Positions 58,179 to 64,000 of a stretch of 64,000 bases of DNA are shown piece after piece. Location: positions 2,356,001-2,420,000 of the forward strand of contig NZ_CP036282.1 of NCBI RefSeq assembly GCF_006974105.1. Direction: 5' to 3'. A program made the position numbers and the translations under genes. Within the stretch, counting starts at the first letter, position 1, and every line of letters begins with the position of its first letter. The notes under the pieces are model-generated. The model saw nothing but the letters and a program-made list of their open reading frames with translations. It had not been told where the DNA came from and did no database searches. This DNA is from Rhodoferax aquaticus. Its GTDB lineage: Bacteria; Pseudomonadota; Gammaproteobacteria; Burkholderiales; Burkholderiaceae_C.

Positions 58179-61055
58179 CTAGCTTTGGCGTGGTGTTTCG
58201 GCTACTGCACTGTCTTTGACAGGCTGCACCTCAAATTCGGCCCAAACGCGTTTGACTTGCACCTGAGAAGCTTCTTTGGAATACACGACGGGTAGCTGGC
58301 CGTCCTCACGCGTCATGCTGCTGTGTCCACCGCGTTCAGAGCTAAGTTCATAGGGCCTGCGCGCAAGGCCAGCACCCGTGGGGCTTAGCCACTCGAACTC
58401 CACGCTATGCAGCTCGTGATGCGGCAAACCAGCAACGTCGATCCCCAAGCTCTTGCCCAGCTCCATGCTTTGCGTTGCCGACTTCACATCCCACTGCCCC
58501 GGCGTGCCGTGGGTGATGCCTGCAGCGTTGAGGGTGGTGAAGCTGCTGGCTGCGCCCAGGCGCAGTTCTTCTTGCGCGGTGATGGTGATGCTGCGGGCGT
58601 TGTGCGTGATGCGCAGTTTGGCCAGCACGTGCAGGCTTGTGCTTAAGGCTTGGGCGTCGATGTTGGCGCTGGCGCTGATCAGCTTGATGCCGGCGTTGTA
58701 GGCAAACATGCGTGCGGCGCTCTTGGCACTCAAGAGCCAACTCTTGGCAGTAGACGTGCTCACATGCCCACCCGCGCTGATGGCATGGTGCGCCTGGCTG
58801 TGCTGGTGGGTGGAGCCTGCGGTGGTGCTTTCTATGCCTGCTGGGCTGGCTAAGACAAGGTGAGGCTCAGTGAGTTCGGGGTGGGCGGTATCTTTGGCAG
58901 TCTTGCCGGTAATTGAGTCGTTCTGCATCTGCAGTGCGCTTGCCACTTCACCTTGATCAGCCCCCTCCCCCGCTTCTTGGGCCTGGTGCTGAGCGGCCAG
59001 GTGGCCTAGGCTGCGGTGTTGCTCTTGCGCTTGGGACAGGCGCGCAGCGGTTTCGCTCAATGCTTTGACATGGCCTTGGGCGTTGGGCCTGCCTTCGGTA
59101 GTGATGAGCAGGTCGTCTTGGGCGCGGAGGACGCCGTGTCCATCCGTGCGCAGCTCAAAGCCTTCGCCCCGATGTTCTTGGCGGCCTGCCCTGCTCTCTA
59201 TGCGGGTGATGTGGCCTAGTGAGAGTTGGCTGTGCTGGTGGTCGCTTTTAGCTTGCACTTGGATTTGCTCTGCGGTGTCGTCCAAGAGCACATGGTTGCT
59301 GCGCCCAGCAGCTGCGTTGCCTTGGCCTGCTGTGAGTTCGCGGCTTCGGATGCCAGAGAGGGCCTGTTGTCCGGGCAGCTCCCAAGGCGGCTGGTTGTTC
59401 TGGTTGTAGACAGCCGCGATCACGATGGGTTTGTCCGGGTCGCCGCCTTCAAAGCTCACCAGCACTTCTTGCCCTATGCGGGGAATATGGATGGCCCCTA
59501 GCTGGTTGCCCGCCCAAGGGCTTGCCACCCGCAACCAGCAGCTGCTGCGTTGGTCGCGCGCGTCATGCCTATCCCAGGGGAAGTGCACCTTGATGCGGCT
59601 GAGGTAGTCGGTGTGGTGGTTGGCCCCTGCGGGGCCGACTACCACGGCGCTCAAGGGGCCGGGGATCAGGGGTTTGCTCTGTGTGCCCTCAGGGCGCAGG
59701 GCGATGGTGCTGGGCTGGACCTCGAACTCGGTGTGGACGCGCCACTGGCCTTGGGTGGTGTCTTGGGTGTTGGTGCTGCCTGCGTGCTTACCCGCGTTGC
59801 TGCCTGTTTTGTGCTCACTCGGGTTTTCTATATCGAGTGTGGTGTGCAAGACGATGTATTCGGTGTTGGCGCTAGTCTGGGGGTGCTCGGCCAGGGTGAA
59901 GCTGCTGCCGGGCACGATGCCGCGGATGTGGCCTGCTCCCCGGGCGCGTAAGGCACCTTGGCGCAGGGCTTGCAGGCGCAAGCGAGCCAGGTGTTGGCCT
60001 TGGGGTTCGGTTCGGTTGGCGGCGGTGTTTGCGCCAGCATTGGGTTGGCTGTAGTCGGAGGAAGATAGGGAGGTGTTTGCTCCACCACCTGCTCCACCAC
60101 CCACCCCGCTATTAGCTCCCCGCCAGAGGTAGATCTGGTGGGCCGGGTGATTGCCTGCGTGGTCGCTGCTGGCTTGCACCGCCAGGCTGGCCTGGGGGCG
60201 GGTGTAGTCGTAGTCGGCACTGGCGTAGGCGCTGGCAGTCAAGCGCTGCACCGGGCTGAAGCGGTGGATGTACTCGCGGTCTGTCTTGTGCCCCAGCGGG
60301 TAGTAGGGGATGCTGTGGTAGGGGTTGAGGCCGGGATCAGCGCTGTTTTGTTGCAGGTCTTCTTGCCGGATTTGGAAGGCACCGTTGTGGTCGCTCCAGA
60401 TGAGGCGGTGGGCCTCGCCGCTGTGCTCGAAGTGGTAGTTGATGCCCCACTCTTGCATGAGCCGGGTGATGAATTGCAGGTCGGTTTCGTTGTACTGCAC
60501 GCAGTAGTCGCGCACGGGGTAGCTCTCTATGAGCCTCTTGGTACTGGGCTGGGGGTAGTTGGCCAGCACGTGTTCGATCACGGCGACCGGGCTCATGTCT
60601 TGGAAGACTTTGCAGTCGCTCTTGAGCCGGGCCTGGGCCAGCCAGGGCTCTAGGGTGAGTTGGTAGACGCGCTGGCGTGGGGTTTCTTGAATGAGGGTGG
60701 CTGCGGTGATGAGGGCGCTGATTTGGCGCACTCCGCTGCCTTGGTGGGGGGTGGCGAGTTGGCCCTTGACGACCCCACCGATGCTGCCCGCCTCAAACGT
60801 GCCCATGCCTTCGAGCTGGATGTGGCAGCTAATGGCCTGGCCCATGAGGGCTTGGAGGTCCAGCTCTACCAGGCCACCCGGGACCGGGGTGTCCGGGGTT
60901 TGCAGGGTGAGTTGGTAGCGAAAGAGTTGGTTGATGCCTTCGTGGCCTTCCAAGCGCACGGCTTGAAGTTGGGCGTGACCGGCTTGGGCCTCTAGGCTGG
61001 CGCTGCTAATGGTGAGGATGCGCTCTGCGGGGATGAGGGTGGTGAGGCTGGGCAT
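58179..61055 (-). CDS. vgrG: T6SS spike protein VgrG (TssI)
   Basis: A 958-residue VgrG. The gp27-like start is LISASLEAQAG-type TISSASLEAQAGHAQLQAVRL, with EGHEGINQLFRYQLTLQT; the gp5-like OB segment includes YLSRIKVHFPWDRHDARDQRSSCWLRVASPWAGNQLGAIHIPRIGQEVLVSFEGGDPDKPIVIAAVYN. The DUF2345 region follows (about 640-860, VLASPAGIESTTAGSTHQH and LRITHNARSITITAQEELRL). The last 95 residues (from HELHSVEFEW) look like a separate beta domain, with YELSSERGGHSSMTREDGQLP. It may be a TTR-like carrier for the next gene. The start is the ATG at 61055, three bases after tssE ends. Confidence 0.95.
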   Translation of the reverse strand: MPSLTTLIPAERILTISSASLEAQAGHAQLQAVRLEGHEGINQLFRYQLTLQTPDTPVPGGLVELDLQALMGQAISCHIQLEGMGTFEAGSIGGVVKGQLATPHQGSGVRQISALITAATLIQETPRQRVYQLTLEPWLAQARLKSDCKVFQDMSPVAVIEHVLANYPQPSTKRLIESYPVRDYCVQYNETDLQFITRLMQEWGINYHFEHSGEAHRLIWSDHNGAFQIRQEDLQQNSADPGLNPYHSIPYYPLGHKTDREYIHRFSPVQRLTASAYASADYDYTRPQASLAVQASSDHAGNHPAHQIYLWRGANSGVGGGAGGGANTSLSSSDYSQPNAGANTAANRTEPQGQHLARLRLQALRQGALRARGAGHIRGIVPGSSFTLAEHPQTSANTEYIVLHTTLDIENPSEHKTGSNAGKHAGSTNTQDTTQGQWRVHTEFEVQPSTIALRPEGTQSKPLIPGPLSAVVVGPAGANHHTDYLSRIKVHFPWDRHDARDQRSSCWLRVASPWAGNQLGAIHIPRIGQEVLVSFEGGDPDKPIVIAAVYNQNNQPPWELPGQQALSGIRSRELTAGQGNAAAGRSNHVLLDDTAEQIQVQAKSDHQHSQLSLGHITRIESRAGRQEHRGEGFELRTDGHGVLRAQDDLLITTEGRPNAQGHVKALSETAARLSQAQEQHRSLGHLAAQHQAQEAGEGADQGEVASALQMQNDSITGKTAKDTAHPELTEPHLVLASPAGIESTTAGSTHQHSQAHHAISAGGHVSTSTAKSWLLSAKSAARMFAYNAGIKLISASANIDAQALSTSLHVLAKLRITHNARSITITAQEELRLGAASSFTTLNAAGITHGTPGQWDVKSATQSMELGKSLGIDVAGLPHHELHSVEFEWLSPTGAGLARRPYELSSERGGHSSMTREDGQLPVVYSKEASQVQVKRVWAEFEVQPVKDSAVAETPRQS

Positions 61056-61058
61056 GGC

Positions 61059-61628
61059 TTAGCTCCGGGTGAGGTGCAGTTCGATGCGGTTGGTTTCCAG
61101 GTCCACGGAGCTTTGGACGGTGAGCTCAAGCGGATAGGGTTGCATCTGGATGTGGCCAGATATCTCAAACGTGAGCACGTTGTAGTTGCCGCTGGCTTGC
61201 TCTTTGAGCACGGGCTTGACCATCAGTGTTTCGGGCATGAGACGGGGCTCGAAGCTGACGATGGCGCTGCGGATCATGGTTTCGATGTCCACCCACTTTT
61301 TTTCCGACAAGTAGCCGCCCGCCAGCGCGGGGACGCCGTAGTTGATGGTGGACTGCGCTGCTGCGGGGTAGGCTTTGCGGTCGATGAGGTCGCTTTGGTC
61401 GGTGGTGTTGAGCAGCAGAGCCAGGTCGCGCAGGATGATTTGGCGCAACTGGCTGCGGCTGCTGGCATAGGCCTCGGGGGACTCGGTGCTTTGGCTGGGG
61501 GCGTCGTCGCACAGGCGGTCGAACAGGGTGGGCAGGTAGCGGCGCTCAACTTTTTTGCTGTTGCGCTCCACGGTAGACGGCAGCGGCCGCGCCCCTGGGT
61601 GGAGCAGCGAGGGTGTGACGTTGCTCAT
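61059..61628 (-). CDS. tssE: T6SS baseplate subunit TssE (gp25-like)
   Basis: A 189-residue TssE with the gp25/lysozyme-like baseplate fold. Seen: YLPTLFDRLCDD, the TssE signature helix LRQIILRDLALLLNT, STINYGVPALAGGYLS, and IETMIRSAIVSFEPRLMPETLMVKPV. It joins the wedge TssFG to the sheath. Its start overlaps the tagJ stop by four bases. The next gene is vgrG instead of the usual tssF. Confidence 0.93.
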   Translation of the reverse strand: MSNVTPSLLHPGARPLPSTVERNSKKVERRYLPTLFDRLCDDAPSQSTESPEAYASSRSQLRQIILRDLALLLNTTDQSDLIDRKAYPAAAQSTINYGVPALAGGYLSEKKWVDIETMIRSAIVSFEPRLMPETLMVKPVLKEQASGNYNVLTFEISGHIQMQPYPLELTVQSSVDLETNRIELHLTRS

Positions 61629-62530
61629 GCGCTCGCCTCGCTGAGCGGTTGGCGCAGCTCGCGCAGGTCCAACAGGGGCATGTCGCCGTGCTCGGTCATG
61701 AGGGTTTTCTGCCCGTGGGCGAAGACGCCGGTGTCGCCCACTTCATGCCATAGGGTGAGGCGCGAGAGCAAAAGCGTTCGGGCTTGGGGGTCGGTGTAGT
61801 CAGCGGCCTTGTCTTCGGTGCCGTGGTAGCGGGTGGGGATGTAGGCGTGCAGCGTTTTGTCTGCCGCCAAGGTGCCGCGCAGTTGCAGGGTGACGGGTAG
61901 CCACACCAGATCGAGGACGCTGCTGGGGCGCTGGATGTGCAGGCAGGCTATGTCCGCATAGGCCAGCCAGCGGTAGCCACCGGCGATGATGAGTTCACAC
62001 ACGGGGCCCAAGCGGGTATCTGAGTCGCTGAGCCATGTGTGGGTTTGTTCGCCGGATTCATTGTCCTGCGTGCAGATGCCTGCTTGGGTGGGGGCCTGTT
62101 CGAGGGCGCGGCAGCGCAGCACGTCGGCGCGCGCATGGTCGCCTCGGGCGTTGTGGGCGATGGCCTGCGCCAGGTCTTGCATCCAGGGCGTGGTGTCGAT
62201 GACGGGTACCGGCTGCTGCTCACCGGCAAAAACCGCGCTGCGCTGGTCCTGCGCGCGGATGAGGCCCCGCAGCAGATAGGCTGTGTGAAGCCATCCTGGG
62301 CCATTTTCTTCGTCTACGGTCGCTAGCTGCATTGCGGTTTGCAATTGCTTGAGCGCCCGCTCCCAGTGGCCCAGCAGGCACAGAAATTCGACCAGCGCCC
62401 AGCGTGCTTGCACCTGGGTGGGCTTGAAGCGCACCCCTTTTTCCAGCAGGGCAAGGGCTTGGCCCAGGTGGTGGTCCGGGTGGAGCTGGCTCAGGGTCAA
62501 GCTGGGTGTAGGAGCGGTTTGTGCGGTCAT
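61625..62530 (-). CDS. tagJ: T6SS accessory protein TagJ (ImpE)
   Basis: A 301-residue ImpE-like protein. An N-terminal tetratricopeptide-like helical domain (ALALLEKGVRFKPTQVQARWALVEFLCLLGHWERALKQLQ, about 25-65) is followed by a beta-rich domain with GGYRWLAYADIACLHIQRP and LVWLPVTLQLRGT. In Pseudomonas, TagJ interacts with TssB and modulates sheath recycling through ClpV. Start and stop overlap its neighbours by four bases each (62527-62530; 61625-61628), so it is in the same operon as tagK and tssE. Confidence 0.9.
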   Translation of the reverse strand: MTAQTAPTPSLTLSQLHPDHHLGQALALLEKGVRFKPTQVQARWALVEFLCLLGHWERALKQLQTAMQLATVDEENGPGWLHTAYLLRGLIRAQDQRSAVFAGEQQPVPVIDTTPWMQDLAQAIAHNARGDHARADVLRCRALEQAPTQAGICTQDNESGEQTHTWLSDSDTRLGPVCELIIAGGYRWLAYADIACLHIQRPSSVLDLVWLPVTLQLRGTLAADKTLHAYIPTRYHGTEDKAADYTDPQARTLLLSRLTLWHEVGDTGVFAHGQKTLMTEHGDMPLLDLRELRQPLSEASA

Positions 62531-63564
62531 GGTGATGGCAGGGCCTGATGTGGGGCCGCTGTGTTGAGGGTGGGCGCCTTGGTGGCGGTGTCGGGTGTGT
62601 CGGAAAACAGGGGCATGGCACTGTCCAGCGACAGGCTGTGGTGTTCGCGCAGGGTGAGTCCGGGCAGAGACGCTTGGAGCAAATGGGCCAGGCTGCCCGG
62701 CAGGGCTGTGGCGGCAGACTCCGCAGGGGCCTGGGCTTGCAGTTCTTTCGGGGCAAAAAGATGGAGCACGCTGTCGGCGCGGTCTGGCTTCATGAATTCG
62801 TGGGCCATGGCCTCATCCAGGTCTGCGAATACTTCACCAATCGTTTGGGCTTGTCCCACCAAATCGCTCAGGCTGTTCTCGTTGCCGGCTCGGAGCTTGA
62901 GGTCATCAAAGGGGTCTAACGTCGCCGCGGACTCACGTGCCTGCACCAGCCCTTGCCAATGGCCCTCATCGCTGTTGTAGGCGGGGTCGCGGAGTTTGCG
63001 CAGGTACTGGGTGTGCAGTACCGACAGCACGTCCCCCTGCTCTGTTGTCGCGCTGGGTGGTGCTGCGGCTGGCCCATTTGCCGCTGGGTCCGTAACGAGC
63101 TCGGTGTTGATCAGATCGCTGATTCCGCGCAAGCGGGTGTCATACCCCTCGTCGGGAGCCACTTCGTCCAGGTCAGTGAGCACAAAGCGTTGCATGGCCA
63201 GGTCTGCGGCATGGGCTTGGGCACTAGGGGCGAGCAGATGCACCTGGAAGCTCAGAAGGCCTACTTCCAGCGTGTCGCCATCGTGCAACTGCGCCATGGA
63301 CCCCTCTTCCAAGGCCTGGCCGTTAACGCTGCACGCTATGTCGCCGCTTTCAGGGCTGACACTCCATTGCGTGCCGGAAGGCGCGGCACGCGCATGGAGG
63401 GTGCAGGCGTCCAGATAGGGCATGTGGGCTACGCCCGGCGCAGGGCATGCGCGCAGGAGCTCGGCAAAGTGCACGTGCGTGGCCTGAGTTGGCCATTGCC
63501 AAGTGAAATCGAACGCTTGTCCTAGGTAGAACAGGCCTCGCAGCTCAAGGGTATCTACGCTCAC
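62527..63564 (-). CDS. T6SS-associated FHA-like / TagK protein
   Basis: A 345-residue protein with an FHA-like N-terminal region (about 45-110: CTLHARAAPSGTQWSVSPESGDIACSVNGQALEEGSMAQLHDGDTLEVGLLSFQVHLL) and the TagK C-terminal region (about 175-290), ending in the TagK-like RADSVLHLFAPKEL. Between them VLHTQYLRKLRDPAYN and EGHWQGLV match the family as recalled. TagK is found in Burkholderiales T6SS clusters; its role is unclear. The stop overlaps tagJ by four bases. The gene upstream overlaps this start by four bases too. Confidence 0.75.
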   Translation of the reverse strand: MSVDTLELRGLFYLGQAFDFTWQWPTQATHVHFAELLRACPAPGVAHMPYLDACTLHARAAPSGTQWSVSPESGDIACSVNGQALEEGSMAQLHDGDTLEVGLLSFQVHLLAPSAQAHAADLAMQRFVLTDLDEVAPDEGYDTRLRGISDLINTELVTDPAANGPAAAPPSATTEQGDVLSVLHTQYLRKLRDPAYNSDEGHWQGLVQARESAATLDPFDDLKLRAGNENSLSDLVGQAQTIGEVFADLDEAMAHEFMKPDRADSVLHLFAPKELQAQAPAESAATALPGSLAHLLQASLPGLTLREHHSLSLDSAMPLFSDTPDTATKAPTLNTAAPHQALPSP

Positions 63565-64000
63565 GAATGGCCCCTCCAGAGGCTGGATAAGTCTTCACTG
63601 GCGTTGACATAGCCACCTTCCATGTCTTGCTGCCAGTACGCACTGACGGGAGCCTCCAAGCGCAACGTACGCTCCGGCAAGCTGCGCCAAGGCAGTGATC
63701 GCATCCCGCGCAGGGTATTGGCCATGTCCAATTCTTCGTTGGCGCAATAACGCTTCACGACGCCACGCGCCAAAGCGGCTTCCACGAGGTGCGGTGGCGA
63801 GGACAGCAAGTTGGAGACCCCCGGGGTGTAAAGCGTCCACAGTGCGTCCACCGCGCGCACCAATTTTTGCCAGTCGGCGTGTGTTGCGTAAGTGCGGGCC
63901 AACAGGCGGCATAGCCAGAACATCAGATCCTGCCCCTGGCCCAGGGTGTTGGAGTTCAGCAGCTGCGCCATCCAATGGCGGGACACCTGCTGGTAGATCA
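63561..64000 (-). CDS. Unidentified T6SS-linked protein, 5' end cut by window
   Basis: The frame is open to base 64000, so the start is outside the window; an internal GTG at 63986 is not a real start. The visible 145 residues are helical and contain HWMAQLLNSNTLGQGQDLMFWLCRLLAR, WQKLVRAVDALWTLYTPG, then RSLPERTLRLEAPVSAYW and end DLSSLWRGHS. The helix after DLMFWL resembles the ImpA N-terminal domain of TssA-like proteins, but that is weak. Coupled by four bases to tagK. I do not assign it. Confidence 0.55.
   Translation of the reverse strand, partial: IYQQVSRHWMAQLLNSNTLGQGQDLMFWLCRLLARTYATHADWQKLVRAVDALWTLYTPGVSNLLSSPPHLVEAALARGVVKRYCANEELDMANTLRGMRSLPWRSLPERTLRLEAPVSAYWQQDMEGGYVNASEDLSSLWRGHS

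Noticed and set aside
48800..64000. An integrase, transposase or att site bounding the T6SS block
   Set aside because: None was seen. The only repeat linked to the block is the vgrG 5' fragment.
1..64000. CRISPR arrays
   Set aside because: No regularly spaced short repeats were noticed on reading the window.

Overview
The window reads as chromosomal DNA of a beta-proteobacterium of the order Burkholderiales, most likely a Comamonadaceae species close to Rhodoferax. This is inferred from the rplT-pheST-ihfA-merR-tRNA-Pro order, the mltG-tmk-holB-pilZ-tatD order, a Bug-type tricarboxylate-transporter binding protein and the protein sequences themselves. No database search was possible. Coding density is high, and no rRNA, CRISPR array, transposase or integrase was seen.

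Layout. 1-4.9 kb: translation and nucleoid genes (end of rplT, pheS, pheT, ihfA, a MerR regulator, tRNA-Pro). 5.0-9.6 kb: a minus-strand operon mltG-tmk-holB-pilZ-tatD-ankyrin protein with mostly overlapping ends. 9.6-19.9 kb: ygfZ, an orphan cheZ, an esterase, a chemoreceptor, a patatin-like protein, an HDOD protein, tex and a DUF1993-type protein. 19.9-27 kb: a 56-residue basic protein missed by length cut-offs, LysR and MarR regulators, two periplasmic binding proteins, a sulfatase and a histone-deacetylase-family amidohydrolase. 27-28 kb: a decaying patch with a frameshifted glyoxalase gene and the tail of a dihydrofolate-reductase-family gene. 28-31.3 kb: an envelope module made of a CzcI-like protein, a signal peptidase II, DsbB, a DsbA-like protein and an L,D-transpeptidase. 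31.3-44.6 kb: a long minus-strand fatty-acid degradation block (two SDRs, GNAT, GST, two acyl-CoA dehydrogenases, two thioesterases, thiolase, FadB-type multienzyme, acyl-CoA ligase), with a TetR-type operator palindrome in front of the multienzyme gene. 44.7-48.8 kb: selO, msrB, yciB, a bolA-family gene, a parvulin and a DOPA-dioxygenase-family gene.

48.8-64 kb is part of a type VI secretion system (T6SS), all on the minus strand: an unidentified gene cut by the window end, tagK, tagJ, tssE, vgrG, a candidate effector, two tandem lipoproteins, two proteins of unknown role, tssF, tssG and tssA. The vgrG-cargo block (53.1-61.1 kb) sits between tssE and tssF, which are normally adjacent. A 43-codon remnant of the vgrG 5' end lies beyond tssA, so this locus has been rearranged. 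The effector and immunity assignments are inferences from position, signal peptides and duplication, and they are the most interesting part of the window. The remaining core genes (tssB, C, D, H, J, K, L, M) are not here and would be expected beyond 64 kb.
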